In this document: positions 34,150 to 43,639 of the stretch, one piece after another
Position numbering within the stretch: the first letter of the stretch is position 1
Layout of the letters: every line of letters starts with the position of its first letter
NCBI RefSeq assembly: GCF_907164905.1
Contig: NZ_CAJRAF010000002.1
Location: forward strand, 2,418,001-2,482,000
Direction of reading: 5' to 3'
DNA length: 64,000 bases
From: Dyadobacter sp. CECT 9275
GTDB taxonomy: Bacteria; Bacteroidota; Bacteroidia; Cytophagales; Spirosomataceae
Notes under the pieces: model-generated
What the model saw: only the letters and a program-made list of their open reading frames with translations
Database searches by the model: none
Told to the model about the DNA's origin: nothing
Program-made: the position numbers and the translations under genes

Positions 34150-35607
34150 ATGAAAAATTTTAAAAAGATATGGATTTCAGGGGCCTTTCTACTGGCTTCC
34201 CTCACCGGTTGTGACCAGGGCTTTCTGGATCTGGCTCCCATTTCCCAGCTGAACGGCAACAATTTTTACAAGTCAGGGGAAGATATGAAAAATGCCCTTA
34301 CTGCCACTTACGGCGCATTGCAGTATGGCGGGCTATACTATTCGTCCATGCACATCATCGGCGACCTCCGCTCCGATGATACCTGGATACCCAATCCGAA
34401 TGCCGGTGCCAACCTGCAGGAAGTAGACGAGTTTAAAAACAACGCGTTCAATACCATCAGCAGCAACACCTGGAGTGCACATTACCAGGGCATACAGTCG
34501 GCCAACATCGTCATTGAAAAAATCGCCGCCGTCAGCATGGACGAAACCCTGAAGGCAAGATATACCGCAGAAGCCAAGTTTCTCAGGGCACTGATGTACT
34601 TCAATCTGGTACGGATATTCGGGGATGTACCGCTGGTTTTACAGATCATCAACAACCCGTCTGAAGGTTACGCTTACAAGCGCGAAGCTACCGAACTGGT
34701 ATACCAGACGATTATTCAGGACCTCAAAGATGCTGAACAATCGTTACCGAATAAATACACAGGAACGGACATCGGAAGGGCTACCAAAGGAGCTGCCATG
34801 GCCCTGCTGGGGAAAGTGTACCTGACACAAAAGGACTGGCAGGCGGCATCGGCAAAGTTGAAGGAGGTAATCGATATGAATGAATACCAGCTTCTGCCAA
34901 CCTATGCGGGCGTGTTTGGTATTGCCAATGAGAACAACGCGGAGTCGATTTTTGAAGTGCAGTTCAAGAAGGGCTCGTCAGGCGAGGGCAGCCCATATAC
35001 CAACCAGTTCGCACCCATCGGATCCGGTACGGTGGTGTCTGGCCTCGGCAATCCGCTGGGACAGAATATCCCCACAGATGCAATCAGCAAGGCTTATGAG
35101 GCGGCTGATGTCCGCAAAGCCGTTTCGATGCGGACGAGTTATGTACTCAATGGTACCACGGTTGCTCATAACTATGTTGCCAAATATCTGGGCACCCCCG
35201 CCGCCAACCTCGACAGCGACAACAACTGGATTGTGCTCAGGTATGCCGATGTACTCCTTATGTATGCCGAGGCGCTCAACGAAATTGGTTATGCTGCCGA
35301 TGGGCCCGCATTTACTTACCTGAACCGGATCAGAAACAGGGCGGGGCTGGTCAGTTTGACAAGTAATGATACCAACCCGTTGCTGGCAGTCCCAACACAG
35401 GCCGCATTCAGGCTCGCCGTGGAGCAGGAAAGACGGGTGGAGCTGGCCTTTGAAGGGCACCGCTGGTTCGACCTCGTACGTACAGGTAGGGCAGTTACTG
35501 TTTTGTCCGCACAGGGCATGCAGGCGCATCATGTGCTGTTTCCGATACCAGATAGCCAGATCGAGATCAACCCGTCGGTAATGACCCAGAACCCTGGTTA
35601 TAACTAA
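34150..35607 (+). CDS. SusD/RagB-family glycan-binding lipoprotein
   Basis: A 485-residue SusD homologue: signal peptide with lipobox (S-L-T-G-C), F-L-D-L-A-P, TPR-like helical core with A-K-F-L-R-A-L-M-Y-F-N-L-V-R near 137-150, and C-terminal R-Y-A-D-V-L-L-M-Y-A-E-A-L-N and E-R-R-V-E-L-A-F-E-G-H-R-W-F-D-L. It caps the SusC barrel encoded just upstream. I start at ATG 34150; the codon two positions earlier is an in-frame GTG at 34144. A strong terminator (35662-35710) follows before the BNR-4 gene, so SusD may be the last gene of the main transcript. Confidence 0.95.
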   Translation: MKNFKKIWISGAFLLASLTGCDQGFLDLAPISQLNGNNFYKSGEDMKNALTATYGALQYGGLYYSSMHIIGDLRSDDTWIPNPNAGANLQEVDEFKNNAFNTISSNTWSAHYQGIQSANIVIEKIAAVSMDETLKARYTAEAKFLRALMYFNLVRIFGDVPLVLQIINNPSEGYAYKREATELVYQTIIQDLKDAEQSLPNKYTGTDIGRATKGAAMALLGKVYLTQKDWQAASAKLKEVIDMNEYQLLPTYAGVFGIANENNAESIFEVQFKKGSSGEGSPYTNQFAPIGSGTVVSGLGNPLGQNIPTDAISKAYEAADVRKAVSMRTSYVLNGTTVAHNYVAKYLGTPAANLDSDNNWIVLRYADVLLMYAEALNEIGYAADGPAFTYLNRIRNRAGLVSLTSNDTNPLLAVPTQAAFRLAVEQERRVELAFEGHRWFDLVRTGRAVTVLSAQGMQAHHVLFPIPDSQIEINPSVMTQNPGYN

Positions 35608-35661
35608 TGCCACACAGGTGTTTGTTTAGAAAAAATCAGACAAACACAAACGTTAACAAAT

Positions 35662-35710
35662 ATACCGGATGGTTGGATGGCTAGGCGCTGGAAAACCATC
35701 CGGTATTTTT
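35662..35710 (+). terminator. Intrinsic terminator/attenuator between SusD and BNR-4 gene
   Basis: A 13-bp perfect stem (35662-35674 with 35694-35706) is followed by TTTT. It ends only 11 bases before the BNR-4 start codon. Either it lowers expression of the enzyme gene relative to susCD, or it protects the upstream mRNA end; no separate promoter for BNR-4 fits in the remaining space. Confidence 0.8.
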
Positions 35711-35721
35711 CCCTGATTGAA

Positions 35722-37206
35722 ATGAGAAAGTTAAGTATCTGCATTTTTGTCGTCGTGCTTTTCACAGCAGGCGGGGCGAACGCCCAGCATCCTCTCACAC
35801 TGAACAAGCCCGATCATGGTTACAGGGGAATCTGGTACAGTAATCAGCCATCCAACGATGAGTATGTATACAAATACAGCGGGGGTTTGGGAACATATCC
35901 TGCCAACCATTACCCGTTTTCCGTTTATGTCAAAAAGGTGAACAAAACTTTTTTCTGTTACGGGGGTTCCGACGAGGCTGGAAAAACGCTCCTGCACATG
36001 GCATCCTATTTCGATCATAAAACCGGGAAAGTACCCCGGCCAACCATCGTACTGGACAAGAAGACAGATAATGCCCACGACAACCCGGTGATGAATGTCG
36101 ACGCGGAAGGGTACATCTGGATTTTCTCTACCGCACACGGTACAAATACCCCCTCATACATACACAAAAGTCTGAAACCTTATGATGTCAGCGCATTTGA
36201 ACAGATCATGGCGACGCGTAAGACGGGAGACAAAACCATACCGCTTGATAACTTTTCGTATCTCCAAAGCTGGTATCAGCCCGGAAAAGGTTTCCTGAAC
36301 CTCTTTACCCATTACGATAGGAATGTGATCCCCGGTCAGCCTAAAAAGCCGAGAAGAACCATCAGTTTTTTTACGAGTAAAGACGGCGCCAGTTATTCCG
36401 AATGGCAGGATCTGGCACTAATAGAAGAAGGGCACTATCAGACCAGTGGCAGTTATCGGGACGAAAAGATCGGCAGCGCATTTAATTTCCACCCCATCAA
36501 ACAGGGAGAAAACGGGCTGAACTACCGTACCAATTTGTATTACCTGGAAACCGCGGATTTCGGAAAAACCTGGCAGTCGGTGAAAGGTGATACCATCCGG
36601 ATACCACTGGCTCAGGTAACCAACAACGCCCTGGTTCAGGAGTATCAGTCGCAGGGATTGAATGTCTATATCAATGACCTCGCTTATGATGATGCCGGTC
36701 GGCCGGTGATACTTTTTGTTACCAGCAAAGGATACCAGGCCGGGCCAGGAGAAGGTCCCCGGCAATGGCTTACTGCCCGATTCGACGGAAAAACGTGGGT
36801 GATCCGGCCGGTAACCACATCGGACAACAACTATGATATGGGCTCACTTTATATCGACAGCCGGGGGGTATGGCGAATTGTGTGCCCGACCTTACCAGGA
36901 CCTCAACAGTTCAATACGGGAGGTGAAATGGCACTGCTGACAAGCAAGGACCAGGGTAAAACGTGGCGGCTGGAACAGCTGACCTTTCAGAGTGTTTACA
37001 ACCACTCCTATGCCCGCAAGCCGGTTCATGTACACGATGACTTTTTCGCATTCTGGGCGGACGGACACGGAAGAGAAAAGTCGGCATCGCGGCTTTATTT
37101 TTGCGACAAGAAGGGCCATGTGTTCATGCTTCCGCCGGTGATGAAAGCTGATTTTGAAAGGCCCTTGCCAGTAAAGAAACAACCCGCCGGTAACAAGGGA
37201 CGCTAA
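35722..37206 (+). CDS. BNR-4 repeat secreted protein, probable glycan-active enzyme
   Basis: A 494-residue exported protein with a signal peptide (cleavage after G-A-N-A near 22) and an all-beta propeller of the BNR_4 type. Motifs include G-Y-R-G-I-W-Y-S, G-G-L-G-T-Y-P-A-N-H, A-H-D-N-P-V-M-N-V-D-A-E-G-Y-I-W (near 118-133) and Asp-box-like repeats such as S-K-D-Q-G-K-T-W. BNR_4 proteins are found next to SusCD pairs, and some relatives are polysaccharide lyases or glycosidases on plant and algal glycans. I cannot assign the reaction. I start at 35722, where the signal peptide begins; the open frame upstream runs through the terminator loop. It is convergent with the LytTR gene, only two bases between stops. 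Confidence 0.78.
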   Translation: MRKLSICIFVVVLFTAGGANAQHPLTLNKPDHGYRGIWYSNQPSNDEYVYKYSGGLGTYPANHYPFSVYVKKVNKTFFCYGGSDEAGKTLLHMASYFDHKTGKVPRPTIVLDKKTDNAHDNPVMNVDAEGYIWIFSTAHGTNTPSYIHKSLKPYDVSAFEQIMATRKTGDKTIPLDNFSYLQSWYQPGKGFLNLFTHYDRNVIPGQPKKPRRTISFFTSKDGASYSEWQDLALIEEGHYQTSGSYRDEKIGSAFNFHPIKQGENGLNYRTNLYYLETADFGKTWQSVKGDTIRIPLAQVTNNALVQEYQSQGLNVYINDLAYDDAGRPVILFVTSKGYQAGPGEGPRQWLTARFDGKTWVIRPVTTSDNNYDMGSLYIDSRGVWRIVCPTLPGPQQFNTGGEMALLTSKDQGKTWRLEQLTFQSVYNHSYARKPVHVHDDFFAFWADGHGREKSASRLYFCDKKGHVFMLPPVMKADFERPLPVKKQPAGNKGR

Positions 37207-37208
37207 GC

Positions 37209-37970
37209 TCAGAGCCGCTCCACATCATTCAGTAACTCAAACAGTCGGCTCTTTTTCGTCTTGGATATCGAAATCTGTTCGCCATCTTCCATGACGATAA
37301 AGCCGCCGTCGTGCCGCACGAATTTGCGGATAAACTGCGGATTGATCAGATGAGAATGGTGTATCCTGATAAAGCCATTCTCCTGGAGTACCTTTTCTAC
37401 GTCCTTCAAAGTGCGACAGATCAGATACCTGCTTTTGTCGCTGCAATACAATCTGGTGTAGTTGCTTTCACTCTCGCAACGGATGATGGTACTGATTTCA
37501 AGGAACTCCAGACCGTCATTGGTAGGAAGCGCAATTTTGGATTTTGGCTTTTCCTTATTCGCCATGAGCTCCCACATCATACTGAGCTGGTTTTGCCCCA
37601 TGACCTTATATTTTTTTTCTTGCCAACGTGTGAGGGTATCCTTCAGATCATCTTCGTCCACCGGTTTGAGCAAATAACTGATTGCACTGAAATTGAAAGC
37701 CTTTATGGCGTACTGATCGTAGGCAGTGACAAAAACAACATCAAAACGCAGCTGGTCCAGCGCACCCAGTAATTGAAATCCGTTCATTTCAGGCATTTCA
37801 ATATCGAGGAAAACAAGATCCACAGGGTGCGTTTTCAGATACTCCAGTGCCGCGCCAGACTCATTGAATATCGCGGCAACTTTCACATCTGGCGTTGCTA
37901 TCTCCAAAAGAAGTCTCAGACTTTCGGTGCAATGCACTTCGTCATCGATCAATACGGCTGAATAAGTCAT
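37209..37970 (-). CDS. LytTR-family response regulator
   Basis: A 253-residue regulator with an N-terminal receiver (about 1-120; acidic D-D-E near 9-11, phospho-Asp in V-F-L-D-I-E-M-P near 56, K-P-V-D near 108) and a C-terminal LytTR DNA-binding domain (about 150-250; S-N-Y-T-R-L-Y, F-I-R-I-H-H-S-H-L-I-N). Its start overlaps the kinase stop by four bases on the same strand, so the two make a LytS/LytR-like pair. The target is not evident; both flanking loci are possible. Confidence 0.94.
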   Translation of the reverse strand: MTYSAVLIDDEVHCTESLRLLLEIATPDVKVAAIFNESGAALEYLKTHPVDLVFLDIEMPEMNGFQLLGALDQLRFDVVFVTAYDQYAIKAFNFSAISYLLKPVDEDDLKDTLTRWQEKKYKVMGQNQLSMMWELMANKEKPKSKIALPTNDGLEFLEISTIIRCESESNYTRLYCSDKSRYLICRTLKDVEKVLQENGFIRIHHSHLINPQFIRKFVRHDGGFIVMEDGEQISISKTKKSRLFELLNDVERL

Positions 37971-40012
37971 GATTTGGTTTTATAAGTGAACGTTACCAGC
38001 GTACCCCGCGGTCCTGTCGATTCATAAAGATCCTCAATATTTACATCAATAAAAGGGTGAAAATTGAGATTAAAAAGCGCGATCCTCTCGCTGGCTATTT
38101 TCATCCCGAGGCTCTGTTTATCATCCACCATGGTCCGCTGCGCCGATGCCTTCCTGCCAATTCCGTTATCCTCAATAATAAATGTATAACCATCCTCATC
38201 AGCGGATATACTGATCATCAGTTTTTTCAAGGGTTTTTTGCTGGGTATCAGGCCATGTTTTACAGCATTTTCGACATACGGCTGGAGCAACATCGGCGGA
38301 ATCAGGATGTCTGTGGTATCAATTTCATCAGGAATATTAAGGACAAAATCAAGTCCCTGGTCAAAGCGCAGGCTTTCCAGCTGAACATACAGCCTGTTGA
38401 CCTCTATTTCTTCCGCAAGGCTCACCACGTGCTCGCGGGAATTCTGAAGGATGTAACGGAGTAATTTTGAAAAGCGGGTCAGATAGGTAGCCGCGGTATC
38501 ATAGTCTTTCCTGAGTATCTGATAACGGATAGAATTGAGGCTGTTAAATATAAAGTGCGGGTTCATCTGGCTTCTCAGGGCACTCATTTCCATTTCGGAG
38601 AGCTGCCTTTCAAATGAAGTCTGAAGTTGTACCTGTTTCTGCTCCTCGATCAGCCTGGTTTGTTCAATCAGTGTCTGCGTCCTTTCGGCTACCATCCTTT
38701 CAAGCCTTTCTGTTTCTGAGGCAGCCATTTTTTTATTCAGTTCCAGCTGCTCAATGTAGGCCTGAGCCGTCTTCTCTTTGTCTATTTGTGCTACGCGCAT
38801 TTTGTACCCCAAAGCAAGGGCAAAACAAAGGCTCTCCAGTAAAATGCCGGTTTTAAAGACCATCACCGAACTAATATCCAACTGACCAAAAAAAAGGTGT
38901 CTGCTTTTGGGGTCTACGATCACGGCGAGCATACCGCCAATAAAAAACAATGAACTACCGGTAACAAAAAACCATTTGATACGATTCCGGACCGACACCG
39001 CGATCCATACCAGCAGTATAAGGCCAATGGGTAAAATGGCGATTCTCGATAAAACGAAAGCATATCGCTGCAGCTGATATTCGAAATGGTAAAAGTTGTA
39101 GATCAGAAGGCCTGTGCCGGCAATGAGCAACAGCCTGATAAAAATTTTGATCAAGCGGTGCAAAAGGCCATAACGCTGGTCAATATCAAGAAGGGATTTT
39201 CCAAAGGCGATGTATGCTGCAAAGAAAAGGTACTGCACCGGTTCTCCCAGCTTGTAGGTCAAGGGGAAATCCAGGTAAGCAATTCTCGCCAGAAACGAGT
39301 AAGGAAGGGTTTTGACGACGATGGAGTATACTCCCGCACCCAGCAGATAAAGCCCGTACAGAAGAAAAGCGGGTTCACGTAACCGAATAAAGATCAAAAG
39401 AAAGAATATCATGGCGAAGGTTACCGCCCCCAGAAAAAACCCATTGAATTCGATTCGCCCGATAAAACTCCGGTAGGCTTCAACCGAAGTTTTGAGGCTT
39501 ACCAGCCGGTTTTGAAGGTATACTCCCGAAAGCGAAAACGGTCTGCCCTTGTAACTCCACAGGCGAACGTATAGGTCTACGGTTTCACCCGGCTGGCAGA
39601 AAATGGGTACCAGGCCGGGCTGCTCCTGGAATAACCATCTGCGTACATCGGTATAGGGACCGGTGACGTAGCTGACGGTGGTGTCTTTCTTCCGGGCAAA
39701 GACAATGATACTGTCCGCAGCCCGAAAGTCGAGATCAAAAAACTCATCTGTTTTCAGATCATTGTGAACCGTCATTTTCAGCCAGCCCTGACTTTGCCCC
39801 TGCTCGTTCATCTGGCTGTCCAGACCTCGCCATTCATTCTTTTTCTCAATTTCGCCAAAGTGCCTGACAGCACTGTTCGCTATCACAGCCAGCTGCGTAT
39901 CCGACAGCAGGACCCGATCATTCAAACGGCTGAGAAAGATCGTGTCCTGTGCCAGAAGTAAGGAATGTCCGACGCACAGAAAAATAAGGAGTATCAGTCG
40001 AAGTGCTGTCAT
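37967..40012 (-). CDS. 7TM-DISM sensor histidine kinase (LytS type)
   Basis: A 681-residue membrane kinase. I start at ATG 40012 because the signal peptide begins there (ends L-L-L-A-Q near 22); the frame is open for 39 codons upstream. Layout: signal peptide, a periplasmic 7TMR-DISMED2-type beta-sandwich (about 23-175), seven transmembrane helices (about 185-395), a coiled coil (about 400-465) and a His-kinase/HATPase core with S-Q-M-N-P-H-F-I-F-N-S-L-N-S-I near residue 483, the phospho-His block of LytS-type kinases, then an N-box and G-box. The DISM sensor is thought to bind extracytoplasmic carbohydrates or related ligands. Coupled to the LytTR regulator by four-base overlap. Confidence 0.93.
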   Translation of the reverse strand: MTALRLILLIFLCVGHSLLLAQDTIFLSRLNDRVLLSDTQLAVIANSAVRHFGEIEKKNEWRGLDSQMNEQGQSQGWLKMTVHNDLKTDEFFDLDFRAADSIIVFARKKDTTVSYVTGPYTDVRRWLFQEQPGLVPIFCQPGETVDLYVRLWSYKGRPFSLSGVYLQNRLVSLKTSVEAYRSFIGRIEFNGFFLGAVTFAMIFFLLIFIRLREPAFLLYGLYLLGAGVYSIVVKTLPYSFLARIAYLDFPLTYKLGEPVQYLFFAAYIAFGKSLLDIDQRYGLLHRLIKIFIRLLLIAGTGLLIYNFYHFEYQLQRYAFVLSRIAILPIGLILLVWIAVSVRNRIKWFFVTGSSLFFIGGMLAVIVDPKSRHLFFGQLDISSVMVFKTGILLESLCFALALGYKMRVAQIDKEKTAQAYIEQLELNKKMAASETERLERMVAERTQTLIEQTRLIEEQKQVQLQTSFERQLSEMEMSALRSQMNPHFIFNSLNSIRYQILRKDYDTAATYLTRFSKLLRYILQNSREHVVSLAEEIEVNRLYVQLESLRFDQGLDFVLNIPDEIDTTDILIPPMLLQPYVENAVKHGLIPSKKPLKKLMISISADEDGYTFIIEDNGIGRKASAQRTMVDDKQSLGMKIASERIALFNLNFHPFIDVNIEDLYESTGPRGTLVTFTYKTKS

Positions 40013-40245
40013 TTTGTTTACACGGATTCCTTGCGAAGTTAACACCTTATCCCATTCCGCCACAGTCATAGTTAGCGGTTTACGCCTTCGGGTTAGCCAT
40101 TTGTCCAGAATGGCATTAAAGGCGATCACCCCAAGCCAATACCTGCCTACTGCTGGTTACTCAGCCAGATGGTACACCTGCTCAGTATGCATTTCAATTC
40201 AGAACAAATGGAAGAATATTTGGCATCCATTCAATTACTTACGTT

Positions 40246-41550
40246 ATGAAAAGAGTTCATATTCTGCTTGCGTTATGTTTAACCGGTAGCTCCGTGGCCG
40301 CGCAGATCATTGATCCCAAGAAAACGGCTGAACGGAAAGCTACCGACCGGGCCAACAGCCGTGTTGACCAAACCATAGACAAAGGTTTTGATAAAGTTGA
40401 AGAGGGAATTGGCAGTCTGTTTAAAAAGAAACCAAAAAAAGAAGAAAAGACAGAAAGGGCAGCTGATCAAACCAGCGGAAAGGCAGAACCCAGCGAAGGA
40501 TTGGACAGCGAAAAGAAACCTTCCAAGGATACTGGTACTACGTCTGCTTCTTTCACCTCCTATTCCAAATTTGACTTCGTGCCGGGAGAAAAGGTTATCG
40601 CATTGGAGGATTTTGGTCAGGATGCCATTGGGGATTTTCCCGCCAAATGGAACACCGACGGCGCCGGAGAAGTGGTCAAGATAAGTGGCAAAGAAGGTCA
40701 ATGGTTGAAAATTACCGGAGAAGGCTCTTTTTATCCAGAGTTCTTAGGAGTTATGGACGAAAATTGTACCGTTGAGTTTGAGATGGGAACCAGTGAAGCT
40801 CATCAGGTTTTGGCCCGCATGTTTTTTGTGGACAGCAAAACCTACCCTAATATTCTCCGCTATGGCTCATCTAATTTGGTAGAGCTTTATTTTGATCCGG
40901 CAGGGGCAACCGAGGTGGTTTGTCGTGATCAGGCTTGGGAAACAAAAGTGGCGAATAAGAAAGAAAACTCGGCTTGGATAACCCCTGAAAACCCTTTTGT
41001 GAAAATTTCAGTCTGGAGGCAAAAAACCAGGCTAAGGGTCTATATGAACGAGACCAAAGTCTGGGATGTGCCGCGTGCATTTGAACCTAATATACCTTAC
41101 CGGGTTCTGTTTTCAACCGATACCAGGTTTTTAGATGATCGAGAACTCTTCATTACCAATATGCGCGTAGCCAAGGGCCTGCCTGATACCCGAAGCAAAC
41201 TACTCACCGAAGGAAAATTCGTCACCAACGGAATTTTGTTTGATGTCAACTCGGATCGGATCAAAGCCGAATCTTACGGTGTCCTGAAGGAAATGGCCCA
41301 GGTCCTGAAAGAAAACCCCGCAGTAAGAGTGCGTATATCAGGCCATACCGATAGCGATGGTGACCCAAAAGCAAACCTGGTACTCTCCCAGCAAAGAGCC
41401 CTGGCTGTGAAAGAAACGCTGTCAAAAGATTTTGGCATCGATGCAGCCCGCATGGAAACCAATGGCTTTGGTGAAGAGAAGCCCCTTGATAACAATGCCA
41501 CAGCGGCCGGAAAAGCAAACAACAGACGGGTAGAATTTACCAAACTATAA
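40246..41550 (+). CDS. OmpA-family outer-membrane/periplasmic protein
   Basis: A 434-residue exported protein: signal peptide (ends A-A-Q near 20), a charged, lysine-rich linker (about 30-90), a concanavalin/LamG-like beta-sandwich (about 115-305) and a C-terminal OmpA domain (about 325-434) with the peptidoglycan-binding pattern I-S-G-H-T-D-S-D-G and N-R-R-V-E-F. No OmpA beta-barrel is present, so it is likely anchored to peptidoglycan rather than the membrane. It is followed 31 bases on by a lipoprotein gene, and the two are probably one unit. The role is structural or sensory; I cannot say more. Confidence 0.85.
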   Translation: MKRVHILLALCLTGSSVAAQIIDPKKTAERKATDRANSRVDQTIDKGFDKVEEGIGSLFKKKPKKEEKTERAADQTSGKAEPSEGLDSEKKPSKDTGTTSASFTSYSKFDFVPGEKVIALEDFGQDAIGDFPAKWNTDGAGEVVKISGKEGQWLKITGEGSFYPEFLGVMDENCTVEFEMGTSEAHQVLARMFFVDSKTYPNILRYGSSNLVELYFDPAGATEVVCRDQAWETKVANKKENSAWITPENPFVKISVWRQKTRLRVYMNETKVWDVPRAFEPNIPYRVLFSTDTRFLDDRELFITNMRVAKGLPDTRSKLLTEGKFVTNGILFDVNSDRIKAESYGVLKEMAQVLKENPAVRVRISGHTDSDGDPKANLVLSQQRALAVKETLSKDFGIDAARMETNGFGEEKPLDNNATAAGKANNRRVEFTKL

Positions 41551-41581
41551 CAGTACCTACAAACCCCTAAACTTTACAACA

Positions 41582-42346
41582 ATGAGACGATTCATAGTCG
41601 TACTGGCCTTCGCTTCCTTTTGCCAGTTTTCGTGCGGAGGCAGTACTTCCGATAACGCCCAGAAAACTTCACTGACAGAGTTGCCTGCTGACCCCAAAGC
41701 CAAAGGAGGCAATACCTGCCTGCTGGGCTATGCCAATAAGCTCGACCAGCTCCTAACCTTGCAAATGGCTGCGGATTTTGCCGGGTTACCCGCCGGTTCG
41801 GCAGAAATAAAATATTTTAACTCCATGAAGAACACGGATAATCATGATGTGAAGTACTCGTGGAAAAGTGACCGGAAAAGGAATATGAAGGATGTGGGAG
41901 TAGATATGGTCGTACCGGTCGACAACATGGTCCAGCTCAATGGGATCAAGGAGAGGTCTTTTGAGTCATTCAAAATGACGCATCGTGCGCCAACGGACAA
42001 CGAGCTGAAACAGGCAGATCAGGCAATGGACGAGGCTCTGGATAAAAAATCGGGCAACAAAAAAGTGAATGAGCAAGTAGAAAAACTGGACGAAATGAAA
42101 GTGGATAAAAACACCCAGAAGTCGGTGGTAAAAGGTATGGGCGGGGTGTTCGCAAAAGTTGCCCGGGCTTACCGGGAGGTTCAGGGGATTGGTGACGCAG
42201 CCAGCTGGAATGCCGTTGAAAGGAGGCTGTACGTAGTTGACAACGGCGTGGAAATATCAGTATCAGTTGACCTGAGCGACGATGACGCTGTAAACGAGCA
42301 GAAAGCGGTGGTGCTGATGAAACAATTGCTTGCGAAATGTAAGTAA
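41582..42346 (+). CDS. Uncharacterised lipoprotein
   Basis: A 254-residue lipoprotein (lipobox C-Q-F-S-C-G near 19) that I do not recognise. The N-terminal third has C-L-L-G-Y; the middle is charged and helical (about 125-180, many Lys/Glu/Asp), and the C-terminus is a short beta/alpha region ending with M-K-Q-L-L-A-K-C-K. It starts 31 bases after the OmpA-like gene. A partner or cargo of the OmpA-like protein is possible. Confidence 0.75.
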   Translation: MRRFIVVLAFASFCQFSCGGSTSDNAQKTSLTELPADPKAKGGNTCLLGYANKLDQLLTLQMAADFAGLPAGSAEIKYFNSMKNTDNHDVKYSWKSDRKRNMKDVGVDMVVPVDNMVQLNGIKERSFESFKMTHRAPTDNELKQADQAMDEALDKKSGNKKVNEQVEKLDEMKVDKNTQKSVVKGMGGVFAKVARAYREVQGIGDAASWNAVERRLYVVDNGVEISVSVDLSDDDAVNEQKAVVLMKQLLAKCK

Positions 42347-42366
42347 CAGGCAAACAGCTCCGTGTG

Positions 42367-43638
42367 CTACACCTGTTGTACCACACGGGGCTGCATAACC
42401 GGTGTTCGCCTGGGCGTACTTTTAACCGTTGCGGGATTTTTTGCGGGCCGTACCGGCTGCTTTTTGATATTCTTTTTATTTTTCCTCTGATACCAGATCA
42501 GAAAACCACTTACGGGAAGCGTGGCTGAAAACAAGCTTGCCAGGAACATGATTATTTTACCTGTCAGTCCAAATGCCTGTCCGGTATGCAAGGCCCGGTT
42601 GGCATGTTTCACCTTGTCCGCAGCAGTGTAATCCCTGAAGTACTCCGCGTTCAGAAGTTTGCCGGAAAACTGGTCGAATTCAAAAACATTCTGATTTCTT
42701 ACAATCTGGTAAGGATACCGGAGATTGACCCTGATGGGATCTTTCAGATTTTTGGGAAAATTGATATGCGCCTCATTCCAGCCTTTATGAAGAGAGGCAA
42801 CAGATGCAAAAGCTTCGGCTGGACTGTAATTTGAAACTATCGTACTGGTCGGTATCGTGGAAATCCCCTTTTTTGGCTCCGCCCTTTTCCCTTCCCCCAG
42901 TACCGCATAAACCAGTTTCTGTGATGGCTTTACAGCCCACCAGATACCGGTAAGCGTAACCAGGAAAAGCGGTATCAGGAAGTAGAAACCCAGAACATTG
43001 TGAAAATCATAGTTTATCCGTTGCCATTTGGCATCAAATTTTATCTTAAATGCGTTTTTGACCTGATTTTTTTTAAGCGGAAACCAGAGCACCAAGCCTG
43101 ATAAAAGCATCGTCAGAAAAATAACGATGTTGAATTTGATGAGCCATTTACCTGCTTCTCCCAAGAGAAGCGTTTTGTGTATTTTCTCAACGGTATGCAG
43201 AAAATCACTTTCCATGTTCCAGGGGCCCAGTATTTGGCCGGTATAGGGGTTGAGGGACACGACGGTCTTTGCATACTCTTTTTCCTCGTCATGCTCTTCT
43301 CCCTCCTTTTTTTTCTTACCTGATTTTTTTGGGGAAATCTTATCGTGATCAACAAGCTTGGCGATCATGGCCCTGTCCGGCTGGGAGAAAAGTCTCAGCT
43401 GGTCAACCTGTTTTCCGGGAAATTGGGTGTGCAGGATCGAAACTGCCTCGGCAGCTGATATTGCCGGACCTGATTGCGGCTCTACGAAACGATATTCCTT
43501 CTGGGTAATATTTCTGATTTCTTCTTCAAAAACAAAAATGCAGCCGGTAAGACTAACAATGATGACGACAATGCCGGAAGCAAGCCCGAGCCAGAGATGA
43601 AGTACACCTGTTACACGTTTGAACGAAGATTGCGCCAT
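42367..43638 (-). CDS. PepSY-associated transmembrane protein
   Basis: A 423-residue inner-membrane protein of the PepSY_TM family. Four transmembrane helices are visible (about 15-35, 160-180, 205-230 and 365-385), with PepSY-like periplasmic segments between them. A basic tail rich in Lys/Arg/Pro follows. Family members are often next to TonB siderophore receptors and are thought to act in ferric-siderophore reduction or iron release. Here the gene starts one base after the TonB receptor stop at 43640, so the pair is one operon. Iron handling is inferred from that context. Confidence 0.88.
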   Translation of the reverse strand: MAQSSFKRVTGVLHLWLGLASGIVVIIVSLTGCIFVFEEEIRNITQKEYRFVEPQSGPAISAAEAVSILHTQFPGKQVDQLRLFSQPDRAMIAKLVDHDKISPKKSGKKKKEGEEHDEEKEYAKTVVSLNPYTGQILGPWNMESDFLHTVEKIHKTLLLGEAGKWLIKFNIVIFLTMLLSGLVLWFPLKKNQVKNAFKIKFDAKWQRINYDFHNVLGFYFLIPLFLVTLTGIWWAVKPSQKLVYAVLGEGKRAEPKKGISTIPTSTIVSNYSPAEAFASVASLHKGWNEAHINFPKNLKDPIRVNLRYPYQIVRNQNVFEFDQFSGKLLNAEYFRDYTAADKVKHANRALHTGQAFGLTGKIIMFLASLFSATLPVSGFLIWYQRKNKKNIKKQPVRPAKNPATVKSTPRRTPVMQPRVVQQV

Positions 43639-43639
43639 T

